A stretch of 64,000 nt of DNA from Brachypterus glaber (Eukaryota > Arthropoda > Insecta > Coleoptera > Kateretidae): assembly GCA_958510825.1 (NCBI GenBank), contig OY294049.1, positions 37,476,774 to 37,540,773 of the forward strand. The letters are read 5' to 3'. Of the stretch, positions 23,805 through 35,365 are shown one piece after another. The stretch's first letter is position 1. Each line of letters starts with the position of its first letter. The notes beneath the pieces were generated by a model. It made no database searches. It worked only from the letters and a program-made list of their open reading frames with translations, and was not told the origin of the DNA. The position numbers were made by a program, and so were the translations under genes.

Positions 23805-24975
23805 ATACACGGTGTATTTGAAATAGAGTAGGAAATTTTAACAGATGATTCTACATCATAAAATATGACAAAAAGTTCCTATAAACATATGTCTAAAAAT
23901 GCGTCATAAGGGAGCTACGCCCCTCTGAAAGTGGCTAAAAAAATCGGTTTTTATTTAATAACTAAGGAACCCTTTGAGATATATCAACGAGGTTTTGCAC
24001 GTGAACTAATCCTACCAAGGCCCGTTTTTATATGTTATTTTCATGTACTTATTTCAACCAGGGGTGTGCGAAACGGGGGGGGGGCTTATCAGTTTTTTGT
24101 CCAAAACTTTTTTCTGTGTAACTTTTTTGCAATTTTATTTTTGAAATATGATTCCTCAGGTCAAAATACATAAAAAAGGTACTCTTGTTGTAATACTGTA
24201 GGATTAACCGTTTTCGAGAAAAATTCATTTGAAGGTGCAATTCCACGGTTCGAGGACGAAAAATTAAATACTAAAATGTTGAAAACCAAAATTTTAATGA
24301 TGCAGGGCGAATGTACATTAAAAACTAAGAAAAAACCCTCATATACAGGTACTTCCAAAAATCAATCCTAATGGAGCTATGGTCTTCTAAATATGCACCA
24401 TTTTTAAAGGGCTATGGTAGCTTTAAAAGCGTTTTTTCGACCTACATGTATGGAAACTTTTTTCCTTAGTTTTTGATGTAGAATAACATTGCATCATTAA
24501 AATTTTGGTTTTCGACATTTTAGTATTTAATTTTTCGTGATATTTCACTTTCAAATGAACTTTTCTCGAAAACGGTTAATCCTACAGTATTACAACAAGA
24601 GTACCTTTTTTATGTATTTTGACCTGAGGAATTATATTTCAAAAATAAAATTGCAAAAAAGTGACACAGAAAAAAGTTTGGGACAAAAAACTGATAAGCC
24701 CCCCCCGTTTCGCACACCCCTGGTTTAAATAAGTACGTGAAAATGTCATACAAAGATGGGCCTTATTAGGATTAATTCACGTGCAAAACCTTGTTAATAT
24801 ATCTCAAAGGGTTCCTGAGTTATTAAATAAAAACCGATTTTTTTAGCCAATTTCAAAGGGGCGTAGCTTCCTTATGACGCATTTTTAGACATGTTTATAG
24901 GAACTTTTTGTCATATTTTATCATGTAGAATCACCTGTTAAAATTTCCTACGCTATTTCAAATACACCCTGTATA
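23805..24975. mobile_element. Family F 1.17 kb palindromic foldback element
   Basis: Almost the whole element is an inverted repeat, with arms of about 530 bp and a centre near 24390. The ends read TACACGGTGTATTTGAAATAG and, inverted, TACAGGGTGTATTTGAAATAG. Shared arm blocks are GATTCTACAT, AAAAAGTTCCTATAAACAT, GCGTCATAAGGGAGCTACGC, GGGTGTGCGAAACGGGGGG and TTTTCAACATTTTAGTATTT. TA flanks both ends. It is non-coding. An arm-only copy lies at 26.33-26.56 kb, and the inner body resembles the family E elements. Confidence 0.85.
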
Positions 24976-25669
24976 CTCGAACTAATGGCAAATAAGTATT
25001 ATATTTTTTCTACGACTGCTTTAGATTGTTAGCAAATACACACACTTTTCAAACACAGAATGAATCCATTCTAGCTCTAGATACATTATGAATATTCCGT
25101 ATCAAGTGTTAGAATGAGCACATGTAGTGCCATCTCTTATTTATAAAAGTAAAGAAAACTGTAGCAAAATTAGCAAAAATATATATATTTTACCATGAAA
25201 TATTGAATAATTTAATGCAATTTAAAGTTTTGCTTTAAAATTACATAAAGTTTATTAGTTTTTCTTAATATTTGACCAGTTTTTTATCTATTTAGTTCAA
25301 AAAATTAAAACTACTTCATCTATTGTTAAATATTTAAACCTGATATCTGTCACAACAATCTGACATAACCTTCAATTTTTGCATTATAATTTGTAAATAT
25401 GTGCTAAAACTAAATAAAAACCTTTTTTAAGTACTGATTTAATAACATTATTAAATAACATTAATTGCTTTATTTAAAAATATGTGTTCTGTTGCAATTA
25501 CAATGTCGAGTCACAAAAAACATGGTTTTTAACCTTGTCCGCAGTTTAAAGCCATGCGTGTTCCATATTTACAGTCGAAGAAAAAGTATAGTCTGCAACA
25601 CGTATGAAATAGTCATTCCGCGCCGCCCGGAATATTGTCTATTCCATACTAGTTAAATTATGAAACAGG
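24976..25669. other. AT-rich stretch with no gene seen
   Basis: No supported gene or repeat family. Confidence 0.4.
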
Positions 25670-25945
25670 GCAGGGTTCAAGAAAACACCAAAAGCTGTGT
25701 CTGCCAGAAGAGACGACCGTTGTATGTTAGAAGGGTATTTTTTTAATGTACTGATCCCACGTAAGGTTTTTGTTATGGTAATGCCTAGATATCTATGTCT
25801 AGATGAAACAGGGCAGGGTTCAAGAAAACATCAAAAGCTGTGTCTGCCAGAAGAGACGACCGTTGTATGATAGAAGGGTATTTTTTAATGTACTGATCCC
25901 ACGTAAGGTTTTTGATATGGTAATGCCTAGATATTTATGTCTAGA
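25670..25945 (-). pseudogene. Tandemly duplicated LINE reverse transcriptase fragment
   Basis: Two direct copies of a 133-bp unit (boundary near 25803) differ by only a few bases. On the minus strand each reads HKYLGITISKTL. After a one-base frame slip each continues TWDQYIKKY and LLADTAFDVFLNPALFH. The YLG-hydrophobic-x-TLTW-x-x-x-I order is the signature just after the catalytic palm in LINE reverse transcriptases (K-YLGV-x-LDxTLTW-x-x-HI). No upstream F/YADD motif is present. It is a dead fragment later duplicated in tandem. The clade cannot be assigned. Confidence 0.6.
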
Positions 25946-26214
25946 CATTTAGTATTGTTTAATATTTATTAATTTAATAATAAAGGGTTGGGATTTTAAA
26001 CAACAATTATATATTAACTTTTAAACAGTGGCAGACTAGCCATAACGCAAGGTCAGCAAAGCTCGACCGGAACCTAAACTAGTGTTCTGTTTTGGCCCTT
26101 GTTTTTATTTTGCTTCTTGTTTTTATTTTGCTTCAGTACCTCAAAAATCCAAAATAAGGGACTATAAAAAATTGTGTGCCACTGTGGCACCTATACCTAT
26201 GGACTCACCTAAGG

Positions 26215-26244
26215 GAACGTTCAAGTATTACGTAACGCAAATAA
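26215..26244 (+). repeat. Dispersed 30-bp GGGAACGTTC motif
   Basis: GGGAACGTTCAAGTATTACG followed by TAACGCAAA. The same word occurs at 62165-62194 and, inverted, near 11699-11729, each time in different flanking sequence. Confidence 0.6.
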
Positions 26245-26332
26245 CGCTATTTTCCTATTCCATTAACATGAGCGTAACACTCCAAAAATGACCCCCTTCT
26301 CCCCCCAGTAACAGTAACTTTTTTTCTTAGTA

Positions 26333-26556
26333 ATCATATTCCAAAAATAAAATTACAAAAAAGTTTGGGACAAAAAACTGATGAGGCCCCCCATTTCGCA
26401 CACCCCTGTTTAAAATAATTTCATGAAATTAACATACGAAGATGGGCCTTATTAAGGTTAGTAGTTCAAAACCTCGTTGCTATATCTCAAAGGCTTCCTG
26501 AGTTATTAAATAAAAACCGATTTTTTAGCCACTTCCAAAGGCGCGTAGCTCCCTTA
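26333..26556 (-). mobile_element. Family F arm fragment
   Basis: Matches the right arm of the 23.8-25.0 kb palindrome: GACAAAAAACTGATGAGGCC, TTTCGCACACCCCTG, GGGCCTTATTAAGG, CCTGAGTTATTAAATAAAAA and CGTAGCTCCCTTAC. It stops exactly where the next MITE begins. Confidence 0.75.
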
Positions 26557-26755
26557 CGATTATAAAGTGCCGAACAGTTTGAAAAGAAAATACTCTTCGT
26601 TTGAAGCCACGCCTCTGTTAGAGTTGTGCGCCACAAGCCCATGTGATTGCTATGTACAACAGCTCGGTGGCCAGTAAAACGCACACAGCTTTCTTGCATT
26701 TTACTCATCGCTAATGCCAGTTTTGCATTAAAAAGTGTTCGGCACTTTATAATCG
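26557..26755. mobile_element. 199-bp MITE with CGATTATAAAGTGCCGAACA termini
   Basis: The first 20 bp and last 20 bp are exact reverse complements. The element abuts the family F arm fragment, which is truncated at the junction. A frame runs through it and past its right end on each strand, but neither matches a family I know. The target site duplication is not clear. Confidence 0.75.
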
Positions 26756-27590
26756 CACGGTATACTAGTAAACTATCTGTCAAGCAGCGAAGAGTAGGTA
26801 CAGCGTTCGATGGTTTCAGCAGTTTCAGCAAGATTAACGATTTTCTCATGGTTCTTAAAGTTTCTTGTCTCAACAGCGCCGTTGCGTTTGTCTGAGATTT
26901 TATGTAAATTGTAATTCACTTATCGGTTTTTTGCCCAACATGGTATAATGGTTTAATACGAGATTCGAATACATATGACTGGTCGCTGACTGGATCTTTT
27001 TTATGCTAATTTAGCTGCATTAGCTATCTTAATACGCTGCTTTAATCCGGAATTAACTACTTTGTCATTTATCAAAATATATGTTATTAAATCTTATATA
27101 ATATATAATCATTTTCCCAGAAGGAAATGCTTAGTTTTATCGTAATACACAGATAATTTGTTACTATATTAAATACTGAACGTTTATATGGAAGCCCAAG
27201 GAACTGTATAACTGCATAGTTATTGTACTGTTTTATTGTAACAACTTGTATTCAATAAATTAACCATTAACATTTCTTCTTCTTCTTCTTCTTTCCTATT
27301 TGTTATTGGCGTTGTATATACGTTTCCGCCAATTTCACCCGCGGGATTTGACTTCACTACCGCACAAATTACTTGTAACTTCGGTTTTAATTTTATTATT
27401 TTTCACTAATTTTTACTTTTATTTTGGCAGAGGGGTTGGCATTAACACTAAACGTTGCTTGGAGTTCCATATAAACAAAGTCGTTAAGTATTTAATACTA
27501 TTTTAACCAGTTACAAAATAGTGTTTACTCAGCAAGGACCACAAATCATGTATCATGTTCCATGATATTTTTGTTTGGGTCTCTGAACGA
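26756..27590. other. Stretch with no supported gene
   Basis: The first 140 bp is GC-richer and open on the minus strand (MRKSLILLKLLKPSNAVPTL), with no recognised domain. A (TTC)n tract lies at about 27274-27292. The rest shows nothing. Confidence 0.35.
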
Positions 27591-27612
27591 AGTTTCATTC
27601 AGGAAACTCAAT

Positions 27613-27873
27613 TTATGAACTTGTCAACACTAGAGTTCTGCGAGTAATACAATCGTTTCGTAGGTAAGCAAAAAATCCAGAAGGCCCTGACTCAAAGTAG
27701 TTCTTATCACTCACAGTTTCTGCGCACGTCACTACTTCTGTTTCATCGCGGGTGGCTTTTAAAGGACAACTATAACCGCCTGTAAAAGGCACATAGGTAG
27801 AGAATATATAGAGAAAATAAACGTTTGCGCAGGGTTCTGCGCTGCGTAATAACAATAGATAGAAAATTGACAT
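27613..27873 (-). other. Unrecognised open frame, possible decayed exon
   Basis: An 86-codon minus-strand frame contains GGYSCPLKATRDETEVVTCA and SGPSGFFAYLRNDCITRR. A pyrimidine-rich stretch ending TTTTACAG precedes GGYSC, and ACTGTGAGTGA follows TCAE, so an acceptor and donor pair could bound a 65-bp exon. No family is recognised. Composition is slightly GC-richer than the flanks. Host exon, transposon relic and chance are all possible. Confidence 0.2.
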
Positions 27874-28069
27874 CTAAACGGTAAAAATGGCGGTTCTACG
27901 TTGCCAACACCATTTCAATCGTATAATTTTTAATTATAAAAAACAATAAATTTCCAATATTTTGCTACAAATTTTAATAAGAACACTCAAAGATAACATA
28001 ACATAAATTTACATTCAAACCGTTTAAATGCAAGCAAACGTAGGTAGGGGGTTCGACAACGCTGCACTC

Positions 28070-28245
28070 TCATTTTGTTATGAAATCGAATAATTGTGGA
28101 TATTTTGTTTGTGGCGTTGTTTGTGGTATTTGCGTGTCTTCCTAGTTTTATTTTGTTTGTAGTGTTAAATTTTTTAACTTAAAAATGACTTGTTTTGTAA
28201 AGACTTGTAAAAATGTGAAAAACCTTTTTGAGGTTTAGTTTTTGT
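28070..28245 (+). other. Possible 5' leader with short THAP-like start
   Basis: A T/G-rich leader precedes ATG at 28184. It begins a 17-codon frame, MTCFVKTCKNVKNLFEV. The M-x-C-x4-C-K-N spacing resembles the start of THAP zinc fingers, which occur in P-element transposases and host proteins. The frame stops at once, and no later Cys-His pair is visible. Confidence 0.15.
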
Positions 28246-28934
28246 TTACAAATTTTGACGTTTAAAAGGTTAAAATGGCGGACTAAATTTTACACACCTA
28301 ATGTTTTTTTGTCTTTATCTAATACCCACTATAGCTTCTCTACCTATGTGGTAAAAGATAGCAGTATCCATTATGAAGCAGTCAGCTTCAAGCTGAGCTA
28401 GAGCAAAAACTTAAAATTCTGATGTTTTGATAAAGGTAAAACCTAGGCAACGAGTTCATTGAGTCAGAGATTCGTGGAATGTCTGGGTTACAAAAGATGC
28501 CACCATAAATCGTGTAACATTTTCGCCAGTGTAATGACAAAAACTTTAATATTTAATTTGGTTAAATTTTTTATTCAATTACACTCATTACGGTTACTTG
28601 ATTTACCTAAGCAATTTTATAGCCTAATAATTTTTCGATGAGAAATTCACATATATTTATAACTGTTCTCGGTCTTTTCAGATATAACAAGCCGTGAAAT
28701 TAGGTAATTGCTTCGCGTGTCCTGGTGCAATTTTTGCAATTTATTAAGTCAATTTTATTGAACGCTTTTTTTTACTTATATTAGACTTAATTTCCTTAGA
28801 TAAATTTTTAGTTGGATTACCACTCCTGTGGTTAAAATACCTTTGAATTAAGGTCCCATGTACGAGTATAAAATATAAATAAATAAATAAATAAATAAAT
28901 AAGAGTAAAAGGAAAAAGCCGTTTTACTAAAAAA

Positions 28935-29320
28935 TTATTAATATTACCCAAAAATTTAGCGATCATTAGCAAATATTTAGCAAAATTACCAAAAATTTAG
29001 TAATCATTACATAAAATTTAGCATCATTCCAAAAGTTTAGCAATCATTACAAAAATTTAGCAACATTACCAAAAATTTAGCAACCATTACCAAAAATTTA
29101 GCTATCATTACCAAAAATTTAGAAATATCACCAAAAATTTAGCTATTATTAACAAAAATTTATCAACATTACCAAATACTTAGCAATTATTATCAAAAAT
29201 TTGGCAATCATTACCAACAGTTTAACAAATATTAGCAAAAATTTAATAAGCATAACCAAAAACAATCATTACCAAAAATTAAGCAATCAATACCAAATAT
29301 TAAGCAATTATTGCCAGAAG
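28935..29320 (+). repeat. 20-21 bp minisatellite
   Basis: About 18 degenerate units of CATTACCAAAAATTTAGCAA. Decay is stronger toward the right. A TAAA microsatellite at 28875-28901 lies just upstream. Confidence 0.85.
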
Positions 29321-29354
29321 TCATATTTATAGGACTTATTCTCAAACGTATAAA

Positions 29355-29870
29355 ATCTATTCTGCCCTGCTAAGATAAGTTGTCCAATCTGCAAATCAGT
29401 AGTTTTGAAATATGGCCAGTTTTATTGTTTTTGTTTGCACTTTTGGAAAACATGTTTAAATAAATATGGCGTTGAGTTCTGCTTTATTTTAAATCAAAAA
29501 TACGTGATATCCTTTGAAAAAAAAAATATTTTTTTGTCAAAAATAAATTGTCATACTAAATGCATTTGTTCTATCTGAGAAAGTTTGAAAAAAATGATCT
29601 AAAAAGTCCAATCAAATTACTAAGATCTGTAAAGTTAGTCCTAGTCCTGGCTTATTCGTCTAGTAAGACTAGTTAAGACAATTTTATTTAGAAAACATTG
29701 CAAATTTTTCACATAGGACAAACATCTTGGGCTAATTTATAGGATTTGGGTTTTAGATAGGACATTTCTTTTTAGTAGGCACATGTGGCTAGTGTAAAGC
29801 AATACAATGGTGTGCTTATCTCAAAAAGTGAGTTTTGCAGAACAACTTGTCTTAGCAGGGCACTATTACC
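29355..29870. mobile_element. Element with TGCCCTGCTAAGA inverted ends
   Basis: TGCCCTGCTAAGATAAGTTG on the left is reverse-complemented as CAACTTGTCTTAGCAGGGCA on the right. Weaker inverted similarity continues through CTGCAAA. It is non-coding. The boundaries are uncertain. Confidence 0.5.
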
Positions 29871-30247
29871 AAGCGTATATGGATAAAGATTAAAACGTTG
29901 TATGGGTTAACGAAATGCTTAACATTTTTTTGATGATTTCAATCATAACATGATAAAAAGTTTTCTATCTGTTGCTAAATTTGTGCTTTTTTATTTTGGC
30001 AACCGTTGCTAATTTATAGCACGTATTGTTTTCTGAGTGTAACAAGGAGCAATTTCTTGCAGTTTAGCAAGTTAAGTACACTGCGGTAGATCTATACATT
30101 TGATTCTTGTGGAACCAGTCTTCAAGCTACCAAACATTCTGACAAGAACAAAAAATGTCTGCCCTTTAGTAGATCCGTTTATTTTAAAATAGGAATGTAT
30201 TAACTTTAAAACTTTTTGGCCAAAATAAGTCTTTTAAATAAATGATG

Positions 30248-30726
30248 TTTTTCTATTTTGCGACTCTTATAAGCTCATAATCACACGCTGTTTTCGTGTT
30301 CTTATAGGCCCATAAGAGGTCTCTACTTTTTTTTCTGTTGGGTTGGCAACATACAAAAGTCTATCTCTTGACGTTTTGCGAGCAAATGTCAATGTTAAAG
30401 TTTAATTTTTTACAAAATTTTGTGTTTGGATTATTTTTTACCGTGTTAAAATTGTGGACTGGTTAATTGCAGTGAAAAAAGAAGAGATGACTGTAAAATA
30501 TATAAAATATCATTTGTTCTTAGAATTTTAAACATAGTGTAAACTGTAATGCCAACCCAAAACAAAAATCTCTAAATCATCAATTTAAATGTATTTTAAA
30601 TTTTAGAGCAAAAAAGAAAAAATTGTATAAAGCACTCGTTTCATAAAACGTTTTTCGGGCACTAGTCCAAACTTGTACTCGTGCGCTAAAAACGTATGAT
30701 ATGAAACTAGTACTTTAATATACTAT
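30248..30726 (+). mobile_element. Family A hairpin-ended repeat, copy 3
   Basis: Complete at both ends. It starts TTTCTATTTTGCGACTC and ends ACTAGTACTTTAATATACTA. The 3' inverted module is partly deleted: the left half lacks the segment before CCAAACTTGTACTCGTGCG. Confidence 0.8.
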
Positions 30727-31105
30727 TTGATAAAAAAGTATGGACAATGAAATAAATTCAAAAAAATAATCTAAGGTAGATATTTTGAAATTTAAAAGAG
30801 TTAATTGTAAAAAAAAAATGGATACAAACAGCACAGTTTAAGTACCTATAGTATAGTTTACTATACAAAGTACTATTTTCAAGGCGATTACCACCCGAGC
30901 TCGGAGATCCCTAAAACAAATTTCTCGTCAGTGTATCATACACTATTTTTTATTCGATTGTAAAATCTTAATATAATAATTAGTTTGTATTTTTGACAAA
31001 AAGTTTGACGTATGAGTTTAAATTTCAATATTAATTTTACCTTTCGTACAGATTTATTAAATAAAAGGTTGGCCGCTTTTAGATACAATCGAAATAATAG
31101 TTATT

Positions 31106-31219
31106 TATGGTACTAGTGGGTAAAGTAAGATATTGCCCATGAGAAAATTAACCTGTAAGGCGTCAGCCAAGCAGGTTAATTTTCGAGAGGGCAATATCGG
31201 TTTACCCATGAGTGCCATA
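31106..31219. mobile_element. Family M hairpin element, copy 1
   Basis: Arms TATTGCCCATGAGAAAATTA and TAATTTTCGAGAGGGCAATA pair around a short loop. The outer parts GTGGGTAAA and TTTACCCATG also pair. A reverse-orientation relative lies at 48.49-48.60 kb and shares the AATAGTTATTTATGGTA flank. Confidence 0.65.
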
Positions 31220-32132
31220 CAAGGTTTTATCCAATAAATAGCTTAGGAATTCATATTTTTATTAAAAATTTTAATGACATTTACAAGAAAATAATTTGAC
31301 AAGTGACAGTTGAGTGGGTAAAATAAATAATTATCCACTCAATAAAGTAAAAGCCACGCGGGGGTTATTATTGAGTTTATCTATTTAAAATAAAGCTGGT
31401 AATTGTCTTATTATCTGTATGTATTGGATAAAAATATTTTTGTTGCTATTTGTTTAAAAATAAACGGCTAAATTACTAAACACTCATTAGTTTGAATCAA
31501 ACTAACAAAAAAACGGATCAAATGTCTATGACCTTTAATTAACTGAGTCCTTATTAACCATTCCGACATGATGACTTGCTAAAAATGGTTCTGGCCAAAA
31601 TATTAAATCAATTATATTGATAAATTAATATTCTACTTCGGTAATATTTATTATTCATTTAATATTATATCGGGTGTCCTAAATAAGGCAGATCACTCGT
31701 TTATTGACCTTATCATATAGTCGCAGCCAGAGTTATAAGAGATTTTTTTAACAGCGATTGTTTGTATCTGGCGCTTATCAAACTGTTTGTTCATTGGGGA
31801 CTTTGCATAATTTTAGACTCATTTAAACTAATGTATTTTTATCCAGTCCACGTCGCTGATCTAGCCAGTTAACGCTCGACCCTATCTAATCATATTTCAC
31901 AAAAAATTTAGCCACACCCACAAGGCATTTTTAGCAATAAATATTCACTGGACCGGCTTTAATTTGTTTTATTTGTGTTCTGTGCTATATAAGATAAATA
32001 CGTATTTAATATAATAAAATTTAATTGCGTCCCTGTCTTAATCTGTTTTAAATGTAAACATTCTACTATAAATGTGACATCGACTATACCAAATATTAAA
32101 ATAAAACTTTTAAACCAGTTAAATAAGACAAC
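31220..32132. other. Stretch with no gene seen
   Basis: AT-rich sequence. No repeat family or coding exon is recognised. Confidence 0.4.
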
Positions 32133-32633
32133 TTTTTCTATTTTGCGACTCTTATAAGCTCATAATCACGCGCATTTTGCGTGTTCTTATAGGCCCATAA
32201 GAGGTCTGTACTCTTTGTTCTTTTGGGTTGGCAACAGACCTGGCCTATCGCTTGACGTTTTCCGTGCAAATGTCAATGTCGCTTTAAAGTTGAATTTTCT
32301 ACAAAATTTTGTGTTTAGGTTATTTTTACCATGTTAAAATTGTGGTTTGGTTAATTGCAGTAAATAAGAGAAGAGATGACTATAAAATATATCAAAATAT
32401 CATTTGTTCTTAGAATTTTAAACATGGTGTAAACTGTAATGCCAATCCAAAACAAAAATCCCTAAATCAGTCATCAATTTAAATGTAAGTTTTTTTTAAT
32501 TTTGGAGCAAAATAGAAAAAATTGTATAAAGCACTCGTTTCATAACACGTTTTTAGAGCACGAGTACAAGTTTAGAAAACGAGCCGCTTGCGCTAAAAAC
32601 GTATGTTATGAAACTAGTACTTTAATATACTAT
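32133..32633 (+). mobile_element. Family A hairpin-ended repeat, copy 4
   Basis: Full-length copy with the 5' stem-loop, the GGGTTGGCAACAGACC block, and a 3' inverted module whose arms share TTTCATAACACGTTTTTAG and CTAAAAACGTATGTTATGAA. Confidence 0.85.
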
Positions 32634-33529
32634 AAACTACCTTTCTTTTTGCATAGAAATTATATTTTCATTTATATTATATGGTCAGGGGAGTGTGAAG
32701 GGGATTTTTTTAATGAAAAATAGAATCGTGTAATAGATCATTTTGAAACAAATAAATTGTTTGGACTTGAAAATACATTAAAAATTACATGTAGTCGGCC
32801 TATTTTAGTGGAGTTTATGTCCTTCAGGGAGACTCCCCTTTTTAAAAGCATTAGGAACTACCTTGCTTACCTATATGTCCCCCCCTTAAAGAAAAAACAA
32901 TATCTACGCATTCTATTAAAAACCATTGTTTAATTATGCATAATATTATTTTTATTTTTAAAATAAATAAACATATTTATAAACATATTTATTCTTTAAC
33001 GAACAAAAAAAAAGAACAGTTAAAAAAAATAGGACGGTGCTATAATAGCGGCATATTTCCGGTTATCAAGGCATAAAAGGTAACATTAAAAATTTTAAAT
33101 ATGTAACAAATGTATCCATTGTCTTTCAATCATTGATAAATTATTATTAACTAAAATAGCTTTTTTGGTAAGTACAAAGTCATTAATTATAATTAATTAT
33201 AGTATAATTATACTAGTATGCCAAAAAGAAAATAAAAAATAAATAAAAATATTTTGATTGTTTTTAATTAATCAAAGTCTTGGCCAAACTTTTGCTGCCA
33301 TGTGACCAGGGAACCAAAGATTAGGCAGAAACGAAATGGGGGTTTTTTCTGATAGGATACTTTCTGATGTTTTGTTCGTGCTTCTAAAGATATGAAAATT
33401 TCTATTATATTTGGACAATATTGAATTTGGATTTTTTTACCAGATACGAAATGTTTTAAAGATTAAGCTTTACCTCCCTAGGAGCCTAAATTTCATAAAA
33501 TTATCAATTTTTTAAGCGCGGTACATACG
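32634..33529. other. Stretch with no gene seen
   Basis: AT-rich sequence. No coding exon or known element boundary is supported. Confidence 0.4.
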
Positions 33530-34108
33530 AAATTAGTTATATATTTGTTTTTTAGTAGGGGGTCTGGTATTAAAAGGGGTTATGGCATCTCAAAATCTTT
33601 TGGTTTGGCCCCAAAAAATAATTATCATTTTTTTGCCTAACACTCAATGCCCAGCTCACACAGATAATTTTTCTTCGTTAATATAGGTTTGAAACTGAGT
33701 GTTTCGTCAAAGTTTCTATAAAAAAATCAAACAGTTTTTAAAAAAATAATTATTTTATGTTGCAAAAACGTAAGTTATACTTTAAAACTAATTTTAATTA
33801 ATATAAATAAAAATTTACAAAAAACAACTTAAAAAGTGGCATTTTTTGGCAAAAAAAATGTTTAAAAATAAAAAAATATACAGTTAAATAGAAAATTTTG
33901 TAAGCTTTAAAATGATGTATCACAAGACCCCTTCCATTAAAAAAAATGTCCCTCCATGCCCCCACATTTTAAGAGCTGAAAATATCAAATATATGCTAAA
34001 AGATAGTTTGGGTTGTCTTATTTAAGTTTTCCAAATTTATACTTGATATCTCAACTCGTTCAAAAGTTAAGAGGGGTGTGGCTTTTGAACCGCTGTGTAT
34101 AGAAAGAA
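33530..34108. mobile_element. Family L foldback element, copy 2
   Basis: Shares with the 3.4-4.0 kb copy TAAGCTTTAAAATGATGTAT, AAGACCCCTTCCATT, ATATCAAATATATGC and TTGATATCTCAACTCG. The right end TGGCTTTTGAACCGCTGTGT is the inverse of the left end of the 59.7 kb copy. The left limit is approximate. Confidence 0.55.
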
Positions 34109-34469
34109 AATCAAATAATTTAAAATAAAAAACCTTGTGTATCTAATATCTTGATCAAAATTTAAACGCCATTGACATCAAGCCTCGTCAGATTAGGAAG
34201 CTTACACAATGGCAGGTTAATTATGGTTATTTGCAATGTTTAACATTTTTTCTTATCTTTAAATCCAGGATGAATGAAACGTTGGCCAATATTCACGCAA
34301 CCAAATTATAGCCGCTTAAATTAAATCAGGTCTTTCCTGTTTTTAAAATACAGAGTGAACAAAAAGGACAAGCGTGGATAATATCCACTGAATATATGCA
34401 CAGTTCATTTTTATAAATATAAATAAATATTTGATGAGACAACTTTTTTAAATAATTGAGGTGTCTTTT

Positions 34470-34684
34470 TTTATTAAAAAAGTTCAAGTCGATCGGATTA
34501 TTCGTTCTTGAGTTATCGTGTCTACAAAACTCGTGATATCAACGGACGGACAGAAGTTTCTTATTTTTTTGTTGCTAAATTTGTATCCAAAAATTTTTTG
34601 TCTAGGATGATTTTTAAAAATTTTGGAAGATTCGAAACTACCGTATAATACTATTCTAGCGCAGGCGCTGTGAATAGTATAATA
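34470..34684 (+). mobile_element. Family B element, 3' fragment (copy 2)
   Basis: Contains TTCAAGTCGATCGGATTATT, GAGTTATCGTGTCTACAAAA, a shortened GGACGGACAGA run, and the terminal TCTAGCGCAGGCGCTGTGAA. Confidence 0.75.
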
Positions 34685-35365
34685 AACACATGGCTCATGA
34701 ACTTTTTATTATTGTATTATTGTATTATTTTCACGTTGTTTTGACCATATTGCACAAGGATAATGGACGAATGACAAAAATAACCATAAATGTTTTTATG
34801 CAATATTTAAATTACATAATTTAAATACGGCAAGAAAATAAATTAGCCTTAACACCGTGAAATAAATACGGGAAGGTACACACAAAAAAAGAAAATTTAA
34901 TTAATTTTGTTGAGAAAATTGTCAAAAAAAGGTACATAAAAGGTAAAAAATGAGAAAGAAGGCTAAAAGGAAGATCTGAAAGAAAGAAATAAAAGAAAAG
35001 TTTATAACTAGGTTGTTATGAGAAAAAAGGAAAGTACCATTTTTAAAAATGCATCTTTTGAAAAAAAAAAATACAGAAAAGGTAAATCAGTATTGTTTTT
35101 GGGAGAAGAATTGTTCATAAAAAAAGGGTTTTTTGCAATGCCCTACTGTGCAATGCGTCTAAAAATGGCATTAAAATCTTGGTAAAAAAAATCGAGAAAC
35201 AATAAAACAAAGAAAAAACATGTTTTTGCCCACCATCTGACTGATGATGGTGGTTCTTAGTATGTATGATGACATTTATTGGTTCTGGAACCAAGACGTT
35301 GATTGTTACATTTGTTTATGATCACGGATCATTATTTTAAGTTGAGCACGTACCGAGTTTAAATA
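34685..35365. other. Stretch with no gene seen
   Basis: A-rich sequence; nothing recognised. Confidence 0.4.

Noticed and set aside
28935..29320. CRISPR array
   Set aside because: Units are contiguous with no unique spacers of constant length. This is an AT-rich minisatellite in eukaryotic DNA.
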